A stretch of DNA of 64,000 bases from Streptomyces exfoliatus (GTDB lineage: Bacteria > Actinomycetota > Actinomycetes > Streptomycetales > Streptomycetaceae): the NCBI RefSeq assembly GCF_000725545.1, contig NZ_KL647056.1, positions 1 through 64,000 on the forward strand, read 5' to 3'. Position 1 is the first letter of the stretch, and every line of letters begins with the position of its first letter. Under the pieces are notes generated by a model. That model was not told where the DNA came from. It saw nothing but the letters and a program-made list of their open reading frames with translations, and searched no databases. Positions 27,905 to 36,918 of this stretch are shown here, in pieces. Both the position numbers and the translations under genes were made by a program.

Positions 27905-28860
27905 CGGACGTTCTCCTTGGTCTGGTCGGGGATGGCGTTGCCGGTGCTCGTGAGGGCGAAGAAGACGTCGTCGAGGTCGGGAGTGTGGACGGTGAGCTCG
28001 TCGGCCTCGATGCCGGCCGCGTCCAGCCAGTCGAGGATGGCGCGGAGTTCGCGCTGCGTGCCGTCGCTGGGGATCTGGAGGGTCTGGGCCTCGCCGTCGG
28101 GGGTGGCGTGGGTGAGGGCGGTGGCGGCGGAGCGGTAGGTCTCGGGGTCGGTGAAGCGGAGGCGGACGTGTCCGCCGGGGACCAGGCGCTTGAGTTCTTC
28201 GGCGGTGCCTTCGGCGGCGATGCGGCCGTTGTGGAGGACCGCGATGCGGTCGGCGAGCTGGTCGGCCTCCTCCAGGTACTGGGTGGTGAGGAAGACGGTG
28301 ACGCCTCCGGTGACGAGTTCGCGGATGATCTGCCACATGTTGTGGCGGGAGCGGGGGTCGAGGCCGGTGGTGGGTTCGTCGAGGAAGATGATCCGGGGAT
28401 TGCCGACGAGGGTCATGGCGATGTCGAGGCGCCGCTTCATGCCGCCGGAGTAGGTGGAGGCGGGCTTCTTGGCGGCTTCGGTGAGGTCGAAGCGGGCGAG
28501 GAGTTCGGCGGTGATCCGGCGCCCTTCGGCCTTGGACAGGTGGTGCAGGTCGGCCATGAGGAGCATGTTCTCCTCGCCGCTGATCAGACCGTCGACGGCG
28601 GAGAACTGTCCGGTGACGCCGATGGCGGCGCGGACGGCCTGCGGGTCGGTGGCGAGGTGGTGGCCGCCGACGTGCGCTTCGCCGGCGTCGGCGGTGATGA
28701 GGGTGGAGAGGATCTTGACGGCGGTGGTCTTGCCGGCCCCGTTCGGGCCGAGCAGGGAGAAGATCGTTCCCTCGGGGACGGTCAGGTCGATGCCGTCGAG
28801 GACCTTCTTGTCCCCGTAGGACTTGCGCAGCCCGTTCGCCGCGATGGCCGGGTTGGACAT
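27901..28860 (-). CDS. ABC exporter ATP-binding protein, DrrA-like
   Basis: 319 residues. Walker A is GPNGAGKTT, the signature is YSGGMKRRLDIA, Walker B is RIIFLDEPTTGLDPRSR, and the H-loop TTQYLEEAD follows. The ~100-residue C-terminal extension with LDDVFFALTS is typical of the daunorubicin-resistance DrrA subfamily. It powers the neighbouring permease. The gene is likely in one transcript with the DUF4097 gene at 28955, 94 bases upstream on the same strand. Confidence 0.9.
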   Translation of the reverse strand: MSNPAIAANGLRKSYGDKKVLDGIDLTVPEGTIFSLLGPNGAGKTTAVKILSTLITADAGEAHVGGHHLATDPQAVRAAIGVTGQFSAVDGLISGEENMLLMADLHHLSKAEGRRITAELLARFDLTEAAKKPASTYSGGMKRRLDIAMTLVGNPRIIFLDEPTTGLDPRSRHNMWQIIRELVTGGVTVFLTTQYLEEADQLADRIAVLHNGRIAAEGTAEELKRLVPGGHVRLRFTDPETYRSAATALTHATPDGEAQTLQIPSDGTQRELRAILDWLDAAGIEADELTVHTPDLDDVFFALTSTGNAIPDQTKENVR

Positions 28861-28954
28861 GATGGGTGTGCTCCTCAGCTGTGCGGGTCGGATACTGCGG
28901 CTGGGTCGGATGCCGCGGTGGGTCGGTGGCTTCTGCCGTGGTGGCGTGCGTCGG

Positions 28955-29626
28955 TCAGAGGCTGCGGGCGGCGATGTCGCCGTACTCCGTGGTCGCCTTG
29001 ATGCTCAGGCCGGCGGCGGCGCCGTCCGCGTTCTTGAGCGAGTTCTGGATCCGGCCGAAGCCGGTGCCCGCGTCCAGCGAGGCCGAGGCGCCGGCGGCGG
29101 CCGCGACCGTGATGTCACCCGACTGGGTGCGGAGCACGACCTTGCCGGTCGTGGCCTCGGCGATGCGGATGTCGCCCCGCGTGGTGCTGATCTCGGCGGG
29201 GCCGGAGAGGCGGCCGACCTCGACGTCCCCGTCGACCGCGGTGAGGCGGACGCGGGCGGCCTCGTCGATCTTGATGTGGCGGTACGCGCCCTCGAAGGCG
29301 ATGTCGCCGAGGCGCCCGACGCCCCGCAGCTCGGTGGCGGAGGCCTTGGCCTCGACGTGGGAACCGGCGGGCAGCTTGACGGTCACCTCGACGGCGCCGG
29401 TCGGGCCGATGAGGCGGTTCTTGCCGGCCGCCGCCTCGATCCGCAGGACGCCGTCGCCGTACTCGACGGTGGTCTGCTCGGCGGTCTTCACGTCGCGGCC
29501 CTTCGAGGCGTCCGCGGGGCGGATCTCGACCGTGGTGTCGGCGCGGTCGGCGGCGATGAGGAGGATGCGGCCGGCCGGGATGTCGAGGACGGCGGTGATG
29601 GCGGCGGCGGTGTCGAACTTCTGCAT
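28955..29626 (-). CDS. DUF4097-family beta-helix protein
   Basis: 223 residues from ATG 29626, preceded by AGGAG on the minus strand. Repeated strands such as VDGDVEVGRLSG, TTRGDIRIAEAT, RTQSGDITVAAA and TTEYGDIAARSL are the DUF4097 pattern, a right-handed beta-helix often encoded with ABC exporters and small regulators. No signal peptide or membrane helix is seen, so it is probably cytoplasmic here. The gene faces the divergent regulator and is likely its first target. Confidence 0.85.
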   Translation of the reverse strand: MQKFDTAAAITAVLDIPAGRILLIAADRADTTVEIRPADASKGRDVKTAEQTTVEYGDGVLRIEAAAGKNRLIGPTGAVEVTVKLPAGSHVEAKASATELRGVGRLGDIAFEGAYRHIKIDEAARVRLTAVDGDVEVGRLSGPAEISTTRGDIRIAEATTGKVVLRTQSGDITVAAAAGASASLDAGTGFGRIQNSLKNADGAAAGLSIKATTEYGDIAARSL

Positions 29627-29689
29627 GGTGTGCTCCTGTGTCGTCAGCGTGCGATCCGTTGGCCCGCTGTTTCCGATGAGTGAAAAGCT

Positions 29690-29820
29690 ACGTTGCGTTC
29701 GAGGGTCTGGCAACAGCCTCGTTGCGTAGAAGTGTTGTAATTGCAGGTCAGCAGGGGAAAGTTGTTGCAACGGCTCTGCGAGTAATGCAACGCCGATCAG
29801 TGCGTACGTTGCAATGGATT
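29690..29820. promoter_or_regulatory. Operator region with repeated GTTGC/GCAAC elements
   Basis: The divergent region holds many copies of a short motif in both orientations, for example CGTTGCG, GGCAACAG, CGTTGCG, TGTTGTAATTGCA, GTTGTTGCAACGG, AATGCAACG and ACGTTGCAATG. The one at 29764-29772 (GTTGCAAC) is a perfect palindrome. The array is AT-richer than its surroundings and fits cooperative binding by the GbsR/MarR-type regulator encoded at 29887, controlling both itself and the exporter genes. Confidence 0.6.
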
Positions 29821-29886
29821 GAGGGTGAACGCTATGCTGGCCGTCGTAGGCGTCAAGGCGCACCGAGGAACGTGAAGGAGACCGCG

Positions 29887-30684
29887 ATGCCGGGAGGCAG
29901 GCTCACCCAGCAGGAACGCCAGCAGATCGCCCTCGGGCTGGCCGACGGCCTCGCCTACGCGGAGATCGGCAGGCGTCTCGACCGTCCGACCTCGACGGTC
30001 ACGCGTGAGGTGATGCGCAACGGCGGCCCCACCGGCTACCGCGCCGACCTGGCCCATCGCGCCACCGAACGCCGCACCCAGCGGCGCAGGCAGCCGGCGC
30101 CCCTGGCGGCGGCGGAGGCGGCGCCGCCGGAGCACGGGCGGGACGCGGAGGCGGTGCGCGCGTACGAGGAGACGTTCATGACCGTGCTCCTGGGCTCGGG
30201 CATGCCCGCGATGATGTCCCGGGTGATGGCCTGCCTCACCCTCGCCGACAGCGGCAGCCTCACCGCGGCCGAACTCGTCCAGCGCCTCCAGGTCAGCCCG
30301 GCGTCCATCTCCAAGGCGGTCTCGTTCCTGGAGAGCCAGGGCTTTCTGCGCCGGGAGCGCGACGAAGGCCGCCGCGAGCGCTACATCGTCGACGACGACA
30401 TCTGGTACCAGTCGATGATCGCCAGCGCGCGGTCCATCGCGCAGATCGTCGAGACGGCGCGGCAGGGTGTGGGCGTCCTCGGTGCCGACACCCCGGCCGG
30501 CAACCGCCTGGAGAACGTCGCCCGCTTCCTCGACTTCGTCGCCGAGAGCAGCATGCGCGCCGCGGAACAGGCCCGGGAGATCCTCCATACGAAGGCCCCG
30601 GCGCCCGCCGAGGACCAGGCGGTGCGGGCGGCCTCGGGCGACGATGCCGCAGAGCCGGGCCCTGAGGGGCAGGACGCCCCCTAG
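29887..30684 (+). CDS. GbsR/MarR-family regulator with extra N-terminal helix-turn-helix
   Basis: 265 residues. Residues ~5-45 (LTQQERQQIALGLADGLAYAEIGRRLDRPTS) form an IS30-type helix-turn-helix, the linker is Arg/Ala-rich, and residues ~115-175 form the GbsR winged helix (LTAAELVQRLQVSPASISKAVSFLESQG). Two DNA-binding units in one protein fit the repeated operator upstream. It is divergent from a DUF4097 gene and a Drr-type exporter, so it is the likely repressor of that exporter. ATG 29887 was chosen by the GAAGGAGACC ribosome site. Confidence 0.85.
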   Translation: MPGGRLTQQERQQIALGLADGLAYAEIGRRLDRPTSTVTREVMRNGGPTGYRADLAHRATERRTQRRRQPAPLAAAEAAPPEHGRDAEAVRAYEETFMTVLLGSGMPAMMSRVMACLTLADSGSLTAAELVQRLQVSPASISKAVSFLESQGFLRRERDEGRRERYIVDDDIWYQSMIASARSIAQIVETARQGVGVLGADTPAGNRLENVARFLDFVAESSMRAAEQAREILHTKAPAPAEDQAVRAASGDDAAEPGPEGQDAP

Positions 30685-30756
30685 GGGGTGTCCGGCCCTG
30701 ATCCGCCGGACACGCCCCAGGGCCGTTCGCGGGGGCCGCTCGTGTCGAGCCGCTGG

Positions 30757-31068
30757 TCAGCTGTGGTTTCGTACCCCCGCGGCCAGGGCCGCCGAGCCGG
30801 CCACCGCGAGGACCGCCCCCGCCGCCAGCACCCCGCGGCGCGAGCGCCAGGAGAGGACCGACCAGCAGGACCGGGCCGAGAGCAGCGAACCGGCGCTCGC
30901 CCAGGAGCCCACCGAGCCGACGGAGAGCGCGGAGCCCACGGAGCCGACGGAGAGGAACGAGCCGACGGAGCCGACCGAGAGCGTCGACCCGATCGATCCG
31001 ACGGACAGGAACGAGTCCCGCGACCAGAGGGACAGGCACGAACCGGACGAAGCGCGGCGAGGGGTCAT
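30757..31068 (-). CDS. Small membrane protein with SVGSxGS repeats
   Basis: 103 residues from ATG 31068. The middle is a degenerate repeat with a six-residue period, SVGSIGS, SVGSVGS (three times) and a variant WASAGS, followed by a basic patch (WRSRRG) and one membrane helix (VLAAGAVLAVAGSAALAAG). The DNA repeat is visible as GAGCCGACGGAGAG-like units on the plus strand. Similar SVGS proteins of unknown role occur in other streptomycetes. The Ser/Gly turns suggest a solenoid or a flexible region at the membrane. Confidence 0.7.
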   Translation of the reverse strand: MTPRRASSGSCLSLWSRDSFLSVGSIGSTLSVGSVGSFLSVGSVGSALSVGSVGSWASAGSLLSARSCWSVLSWRSRRGVLAAGAVLAVAGSAALAAGVRNHS

Positions 31069-31294
31069 ACGGCGATCGTAGGGCGGCCCCTCGCCCGCCG
31101 CCCCCGGACCCGCGCCCTGTCCGCCGCCCCCGGACCCGCGCCCTGCCCGCCGCCCCCGGACCCGCGCCTTTCGCTCCCTGCCCCCCCCCGGCGGAGAGGG
31201 CCTGTCAGACCCCTGTGGCACGGTGGTTCCCGGGGCGGGAGAGCCGTCCTCGACGGATCCCGGAGAAGGCCCCGGAGAACCCAGGGAGCAGCAC

Positions 31295-33394
31295 GTGAAC
31301 GACGCCGCCGGCGCCCCCTCCGCCCCCGCCGCCCGCCGCCGCGCGGCGCGCGGACGGCCCTCGGACCTCGCCCTGATCACGGCCTGGTGGCAGGGGCTCG
31401 GCGGCGACGGCTTCCTCGTGCTCCCGCCGCCGAACCGCGGCCGCTACACGCAGTCCGACGGCCACGAGGACGCCGCCGAGGTCCACGCGGAGCGCGGGCT
31501 CACCGGCCCCGTCTCCTTCGCCTACTGGCACTGGCAGTCCCACGGGCGGGCCTTCGACCGCGCCGGCGCCCTGACGGGCGAACTGCTGCTGCACTGGGGC
31601 GGCGACCACACCACCGTCGCCGCCGGGCTCGGTGAGGGGCCGGCCGGTTTCCGGGTCGCCGACGGCGGCCCGCAGGGCGCCTTCCGACTGGACCGGATCA
31701 CCGACCGGGACGAGGCGGGACTGCCCGATCCCGCAGATCCCGACGGCGTACGGCAGGTCCTCGACGCGCTCGACGAGCCGGTGGACCGCAGTGTTTCCCC
31801 GCTCCGGTACCGGCCCCTGTCCCCGGTCGAGGCCGCCTGGCTCCACGAACGCCTTGCCGACGCCCAGGACCTCGCCGCCGCGACCCGGTTCGCGGTCTCG
31901 CTCGAGCGTAGGGACGGGCTCACGCCCGACGAGACGGAGCGGCTGCTGCGCGCCTGGCGTGCCGAGTACGAAGGGCGGCTCACGGCGTGGGGCGCCTGGG
32001 CGGAGCTGCTCCACGCGCTGCTGCGCCACGGCCACGCGGAGGCGTGGGAGGCGGTCGACGCCCTCGGCGTCGGCGACCCCAGGGTGGCCGCCGTCGTGTC
32101 CCGGATGCCGTCGGAGCGGGGCCTGGCCGTCGTGCGGGAGGCCGCGCTCGCGGGCCATCGCGCCCCGGTGCACGCCTGGCTCGCGCTGCACCGGTCACTG
32201 CGCGAGCCCGACGCGGTACGGGCCGCGGCGAGCCTCGCGGTGGAACTGGCCGCGCACGACGCGCCGGAGACCTCGCTGCACGGGCTGTACGGCGCGCTGA
32301 TCGGGGCCGTCACCGCCGACTGGCGCCGGGAGGCGGGGGCGGGCTACCACGAGGGCAGGTCGTACGCCGGGCTCGCGGCGGTCCGCCTCGCCACCGACGA
32401 GGGACTGCCGCGGGTGCTGCGCGTCCTCGCCGCTGACGCGGCCCGCGAACAGGTGGAGCACGTCCGGGAGGAGGCGCTCCGGTCCGGTCAGTCCGAACTC
32501 CATGGTGTCGGCACCGCCGAGGTGCTGGCCGCCGTGGACCGTTACGAGGCCGCCAGGGACGGACTCCTGTCCGGTACCGGCCCCGAACTCACCGGTTCCG
32601 AGACCCGGCTCGCCGACGTGTGGCACCGGTACCGGACGCTCACCGACGCCGACGTGCGCTGGCTGCGGGACCGGGTGGCCGACCCGACGACCGGTCTGCA
32701 GGGGCTCGGGTTCTGCCTCGAACTCCTCGTCGCCCACGGCCTGGCCACGGAGTCCGACGTCGAGGCGCTGCTGCCCCGCCGGATGAAGGACCTCACCAAG
32801 AAGTACCCGACCACGTACACCGAATGGCGCCACCCGCTGGTCACCCTGACCTGTCTGGCCCTCGACCTCGACCACCCGGCCGCGGGGAAACTGGTCTCCT
32901 GGTGGAAGGCGGCCCGGCCGCTGTGGAAGGACGAACTGCGGCTCCTCACCCACCTCGGCGCCCCCGACGAGGCGAAGGCCGCCGAACTGTGGGACTTCGT
33001 CACCTCGCCCGCCCACGACGTGGGCCAGCTGATGACCTGGGTGCTGGTCCGGGCCCGCCTCGACGGGGAGCACCCGCTGCTGGTCGCCGACCGGCTGCTC
33101 GGCAACCCGGACATCCGCGAGTACGTGCTGCGCCGGGTGCAGATCGGCGTCGCGGATCCCGAACAGCCGCTGTGGCACTACGCGGTCGACCCGAGAAGCG
33201 TGTGCTGGTGGCGGCGCGCCCAGGAGGTCGCCGAGCACCCTGGCCTCTCGCCGGAGGCCCGTGCCGTCGGCCTGAGCGTCGCCCGCGAGCACTACCTCAT
33301 CCGCCACCCGGACCAGGTGAGCCCCGCACCGACGGAGGCGGACCGCGCGAAGGCCCTGGCCTGGCTCGCCCGGCACGACGCCCCCCAGGCCTAG
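31295..33394 (+). CDS. Large cytoplasmic protein of unknown function
   Basis: 699 residues from GTG 31295 after AGGGAGC. No signal peptide or membrane helix. The N-terminal ~110 residues (WWQGLGGDGFLVLPPPNRGRY, then LLLHWGGDHTTVAA) may be a small beta domain. The rest is Leu/Ala-rich helices with Arg and Glu, like HEAT or TPR-type repeats (WHRYRTLTDADVRWLRDRVAD). Trp is frequent. I do not recognise a family. The stop codon TAG lies in the end of a dispersed palindromic repeat. Confidence 0.75.
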   Translation: MNDAAGAPSAPAARRRAARGRPSDLALITAWWQGLGGDGFLVLPPPNRGRYTQSDGHEDAAEVHAERGLTGPVSFAYWHWQSHGRAFDRAGALTGELLLHWGGDHTTVAAGLGEGPAGFRVADGGPQGAFRLDRITDRDEAGLPDPADPDGVRQVLDALDEPVDRSVSPLRYRPLSPVEAAWLHERLADAQDLAAATRFAVSLERRDGLTPDETERLLRAWRAEYEGRLTAWGAWAELLHALLRHGHAEAWEAVDALGVGDPRVAAVVSRMPSERGLAVVREAALAGHRAPVHAWLALHRSLREPDAVRAAASLAVELAAHDAPETSLHGLYGALIGAVTADWRREAGAGYHEGRSYAGLAAVRLATDEGLPRVLRVLAADAAREQVEHVREEALRSGQSELHGVGTAEVLAAVDRYEAARDGLLSGTGPELTGSETRLADVWHRYRTLTDADVRWLRDRVADPTTGLQGLGFCLELLVAHGLATESDVEALLPRRMKDLTKKYPTTYTEWRHPLVTLTCLALDLDHPAAGKLVSWWKAARPLWKDELRLLTHLGAPDEAKAAELWDFVTSPAHDVGQLMTWVLVRARLDGEHPLLVADRLLGNPDIREYVLRRVQIGVADPEQPLWHYAVDPRSVCWWRRAQEVAEHPGLSPEARAVGLSVAREHYLIRHPDQVSPAPTEADRAKALAWLARHDAPQA

Positions 33395-33469
33395 GGTCCT
33401 TCGTACGGACCATGCCGGGCTCGCGGGGTCCGGTGCCTGATCCGGCCTGATCCAAACGAAAGACCCTAG
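33391..33469. repeat. Palindromic intergenic repeat ending in CTAG (copy 1)
   Basis: 79 bp between convergent genes. The ends CTAGGGTC and GACCCTAG are exact inverted repeats, and the arms pair over ~21 bases with mismatches. A second, longer copy is at 54828-54939, sharing ATCATGCCGGGCTCGCGGG-like and CTGATCCGGCCTGATCCAAA segments. The terminal CTAG supplies the TAG stop of the plus gene (33392-33394) and of the minus gene (33466-33468). It probably works as a bidirectional terminator. Confidence 0.75.
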
Positions 33470-33630
33470 CCGCCGCAGGCGGGGAGGAACTCCAGGCCCT
33501 CGGGGGTGCCGAAGCGGATCACCGCGAGGTAGGCCTCCGGGTAGTCACAGCCCAGGTCGGTCCACTGGAGTGCGAGGACGGTCCAGAGCGCGAAGACGGC
33601 AACGAGAAACCAACGCCAGCCCTTTGACAT
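33466..33630 (-). CDS. Small single-pass membrane protein
   Basis: 54 residues from ATG 33630. SKGWRWF is followed by one membrane helix (LVAVFALWTVLALQW) and a soluble tail with two Cys (LGCDYPEAY and LPACGG). There is no strong ribosome site, and the stop comes from the flanking repeat. Composition and helix make it plausible, but I cannot name a family. Confidence 0.5.
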   Translation of the reverse strand: MSKGWRWFLVAVFALWTVLALQWTDLGCDYPEAYLAVIRFGTPEGLEFLPACGG

Positions 33631-33686
33631 GTACGCCAGGTACCCGGCGGCCCCGCGGAGGAACCGCTTCCCCAGTCGTCGTCCGG

Positions 33687-34037
33687 CTATCTTCCGAACC
33701 CGAAGCGTTCCCTGAGGTCCTCGTCGACGCGCTTCTGGTCGGCGGCGGCCGCCGTGATCGCGTCCGAGAGGGGGCCGGTCAGGTGGTTCCCGAGTGCGCG
33801 GGTGGCGAGGACGAGGTCGTCGACGATCGGGCCGAAGCCCGCGGCGATCACGGCGCCGAGCGAGCCGCTCGCGCGGAGCTCCGTCACGTCGAACACGGCT
33901 TGGCCGAGATCCGTCGACGTCGTGTCGCGGAGGTGGGTGGCCACCTTGTCGAGGGAGGCGACCGCGCGTTTGTGCTCGTCGCGCTCGACCCTGAGGTCGT
34001 CCTTCCACCAGGCGCCGCCGGAGGAGGCGAGGCTCAT
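33687..34037 (-). CDS. Small helical protein of unknown function
   Basis: 116 residues, mostly amphipathic helix (VERDEHKRAVASLDKVATHLRD and DAITAAAADQKRVDEDLRERF), like secretion-associated or toxin-associated helical hairpins of actinomycetes, though no WXG motif is clear (only GGAWW near the start). Located between two minus-strand genes; role unknown. Confidence 0.55.
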   Translation of the reverse strand: MSLASSGGAWWKDDLRVERDEHKRAVASLDKVATHLRDTTSTDLGQAVFDVTELRASGSLGAVIAAGFGPIVDDLVLATRALGNHLTGPLSDAITAAAADQKRVDEDLRERFGFGR

Positions 34038-34176
34038 GTTGGCACCGCCGAACGTGCGACCGCCGTCGGCGGCCCCCCGGAGCCACGCCCCCTACCCCGG
34101 GCGCCAGGCCGCCCGACGCGCCGCCGCTCTCGCCCCTCGGGCTCATGCCCGGGGAGTCCACACGTGTCCGCCGGCG

Positions 34177-34902
34177 TCAGTCGATGTGCACGATCTGGAA
34201 GGCCTCGGCCATCCGGCCGGGGGGCAGGCCGCCCGCCGTCGCGTGTTCGCCGAGCCAGGTGCGGAGCAGGCCGGCGAGGTCGTCGAAGTGGGCCGTCTGG
34301 GAGGTGTGGATGCGCAGGGCCTCGACCTTGCGGTCGAAGACGGAGGTGACGTCGACGTACTGGTTCGGGGTGGGGCCCGTCATCAGCCACAGCTCGTGGA
34401 CGATCCAGGGTTCCAGGCCCTCGTCCTTGAGCAGTGAGGCGTGGGCGAAGGGGTTGCGGGCCTCGGGGTAGACCGCGCGCAGGCAGGCGTCGCCGACCGC
34501 GCGGTGGTCGGGGTGGAGGTCGGCGACCCGGGCCCAGTTGATCTCGGGGGAGGGGATGATCGCGCGCTGGGGGCGTACTTCGCGGATGACCCGGCACAGG
34601 TCGCGGCGGAGTTCGACGGAGGCTTCCACGAAGCTGTCGGGGTAGCCGAGGAAGCGGACGTCGGCGACGCCGCTGAGCTTGGCGGAGTGGACCTGTTCGG
34701 CGCGGCGCAGGTCCGCCATGGCCTGGCGGGGGAGCCGTTCGTCGTAACCGCCCGCGCCGCCGTCCGTGACGATGCAGTACGTGACGCGGGTGCCGCGCGC
34801 GATCCACTGCATGACGGTGCCGCTGACGCAGAACTCGATGTCGTCCGGGTGTGCGGCGACCACCAGCAGGGACTCGGGGGCGGCGCGATTGAAGTCCTCC
34901 AT
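34177..34902 (-). CDS. PIG-L / MshB-like deacetylase
   Basis: 241 residues from ATG 34902. The zinc motif AHPDDIEF (His, Asp, Asp) is near residues 17-24 and the distant His in HPDHRAVG completes the site. PIG-L proteins remove N-acetyl groups from glycoconjugates: MshB in mycothiol, BshB in bacillithiol. It is divergent from the asparagine-synthetase homolog, and an MshA-like glycosyltransferase lies 6 kb away. I infer deacetylation of a glycoside made by that enzyme. The ribosome site is weak, and the reading is open to 34980. Confidence 0.85.
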   Translation of the reverse strand: MEDFNRAAPESLLVVAAHPDDIEFCVSGTVMQWIARGTRVTYCIVTDGGAGGYDERLPRQAMADLRRAEQVHSAKLSGVADVRFLGYPDSFVEASVELRRDLCRVIREVRPQRAIIPSPEINWARVADLHPDHRAVGDACLRAVYPEARNPFAHASLLKDEGLEPWIVHELWLMTGPTPNQYVDVTSVFDRKVEALRIHTSQTAHFDDLAGLLRTWLGEHATAGGLPPGRMAEAFQIVHID

Positions 34903-35051
34903 GCGTCCAGCCTGTTGGGATGGTGGGGGCGTCGCAAGGCCAACCCGTGGCGTGAACCGGACATGGCACTTACGCGCCATTCAAAAAGTTGGTAGATTCA
35001 AATCATTGGGTGTTCCGGGTGGTGTGATGACGTGCTTGGAGGGTGACCGGT

Positions 35052-36857
35052 ATGTGCAGGATCCTCGGCTCCTTCGCCGCCGGGGCGGACCGCCCCGAGC
35101 CGGCCCAGCTCGCGGCGGTGTCCGCCCGGCAGCGCCACGGCGGGCCCGACGAGCACCAGGTGCTCAGCGGGCCCGGCTGGTCCCTCGGCTGCGACAGGCT
35201 CGCCGTGACCGACCCCTGCGGCGGACAGCAGCCCTACCGGCTGCCCCACCTGCCCGGCATCCTCGCCGTGCTCAACGGCGAGATCTACAACCACGCCGAG
35301 CTGCGCCGCGCCCTCGCCGCCCGCGGCCACCGGTTCCCCGACCGCTGCGACGGCACGCTGCTGCCCGCGCTCTACGCCGAGTACGGCCCCGCCTTCGCCG
35401 AGCACCTCGACGGCATGTTCGCCGTCGCCGTCCTCGACCTGCGGCCCGGCAGCACCCAACTCCTCCTCGCCGTCGACGACATGGGAATGAAGCCGATCCA
35501 CCTGCACCACGACCCCTACGACGGCTCCACCCGCTTCGCCTCCGAGATCCCCGCCCTCCTCGCCTTCGAAGGCGTACGGATCTCCCCGCGCGAGGAGTCC
35601 CTCGACACCGTCCTCGCCACCCGGACCTCCTTCTCCACCCACACCGCGCTCGACGGCGTCAGCGTCCTGCCGCCCGGAGCCACCGCCTTCGTCCGGCCCG
35701 GCGCCGCGCCCGTCGTACGCCGCCGCGGCACCCACCGCGCCGACCCCGCCGGCGGCACCCAGGACGTCCTGCGCCACGAGGTGCGCAGGCTCGCCGAGGC
35801 CGACGTGCCCGTCTGCGCCATCACCAGCGGCGGCCTCGACTCCGGGCTCGTCACCGCGCTCGCCGCCGAGCACGCCCGCGAGACCGACGCGCCGCCGCTG
35901 CACAGCTTCCACCTCACCTACCGGGGTCGCTGGCCCGACTCCGAGGCCGCGTACGCCCGTTCCGTCGCCCGCCGGACCCGGACCGTCCACCACGAGGTCG
36001 CCGTCGACCCCGACGAACTCGTCTCCCTCCTCACCCGGACCGTCCGCCACCTCGGCCAGCCCAACGCCGATCCCATCACCCTCTCGACGTACGCGCTCTT
36101 CCGCGCCGTCCGCGAGAACGGCTTCACCGTCGCCCTCACCGGCGACGGCGCCGACGAGCTCTTCGGCGGGTACGACCGGATGCGCGCGGCCCTCGACGCG
36201 CCGGCCGGAGCCGACTGGGCCGGCACCTACGCGGACGCCCTGTCGGCCGCGCCCCGACTGCTCCGCGAGCACCTCTACACCGCCAACTACCGTGCCCACA
36301 TCGCCGACCAGGGCTCGGCCGCCGACCGCATCGAACAGGAACTGCGCTCGGCGGAGGCCGTCGGAGCCGACCGGCTCACCGCGATGACCGCGTTCGAGAC
36401 ACGCTGGCGACTCCCCGCGTACCACCTGCGGCGCGTCGACCACCTGTCCATGGCCTGGGCCGTCGAGGCGCGGATGCCTTTCTGCCAGCCGTCCGTCGTG
36501 ACGCACGCGCGGGCGTTGCCGACGGCGGCGCGGACGGGGAAGCGCGCGCTGTACGAGGCGGGCGCGGAGCTGCTGCCCTCCTCGGTCCTGCGGCGGCCGA
36601 AGCAGCCGTTCACGCTGCCCCTCGCGGCGATGCTCGCCCCCGGCACCCCGCTCCTGGAGACCGTCCGCGAACTGCTCTCCCCGGCCCGGCTCGTCCTCGG
36701 CGGAAAGGTCCGCGCCGACCGGGTCCAGAAACTCCTCGCCCGCCACCTCGAACGCCCCTCGCAGCACGACGCCCTGACGCTCTGGGCCCTGGCCGTCCAC
36801 GAACTGTGGACGGAGGTCGTCCAGGGCATGCGGATCCCGGTGGGCTGTGCGGCCTGA
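35052..36857 (+). CDS. Glutamine-dependent asparagine synthetase homolog
   Basis: 601 residues from ATG 35052, which places the catalytic Cys at position 2 (MCRILG). The glutaminase domain has LNGEIYNHAELRRAL; the synthetase domain has the PP-loop SGGLDSGLV and GDGADELFGGYD, and RVDHLSMAWAVEARMPF near the C-terminus. The family makes asparagine, but cluster copies often amidate other carboxylates or close lactam rings with ATP. A housekeeping asnB should exist elsewhere, so this one is probably a pathway amidotransferase. It starts the plus-strand run of six biosynthetic genes, from an AT-rich promoter region near 34980-35010. Confidence 0.85.
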   Translation: MCRILGSFAAGADRPEPAQLAAVSARQRHGGPDEHQVLSGPGWSLGCDRLAVTDPCGGQQPYRLPHLPGILAVLNGEIYNHAELRRALAARGHRFPDRCDGTLLPALYAEYGPAFAEHLDGMFAVAVLDLRPGSTQLLLAVDDMGMKPIHLHHDPYDGSTRFASEIPALLAFEGVRISPREESLDTVLATRTSFSTHTALDGVSVLPPGATAFVRPGAAPVVRRRGTHRADPAGGTQDVLRHEVRRLAEADVPVCAITSGGLDSGLVTALAAEHARETDAPPLHSFHLTYRGRWPDSEAAYARSVARRTRTVHHEVAVDPDELVSLLTRTVRHLGQPNADPITLSTYALFRAVRENGFTVALTGDGADELFGGYDRMRAALDAPAGADWAGTYADALSAAPRLLREHLYTANYRAHIADQGSAADRIEQELRSAEAVGADRLTAMTAFETRWRLPAYHLRRVDHLSMAWAVEARMPFCQPSVVTHARALPTAARTGKRALYEAGAELLPSSVLRRPKQPFTLPLAAMLAPGTPLLETVRELLSPARLVLGGKVRADRVQKLLARHLERPSQHDALTLWALAVHELWTEVVQGMRIPVGCAA

Positions 36858-36918
36858 TGACCCGGGACCTCGGCGTCCCGGACCCGTCAGTACCGGGGGG
36901 CCCTGGGGCTCCGGCCCC

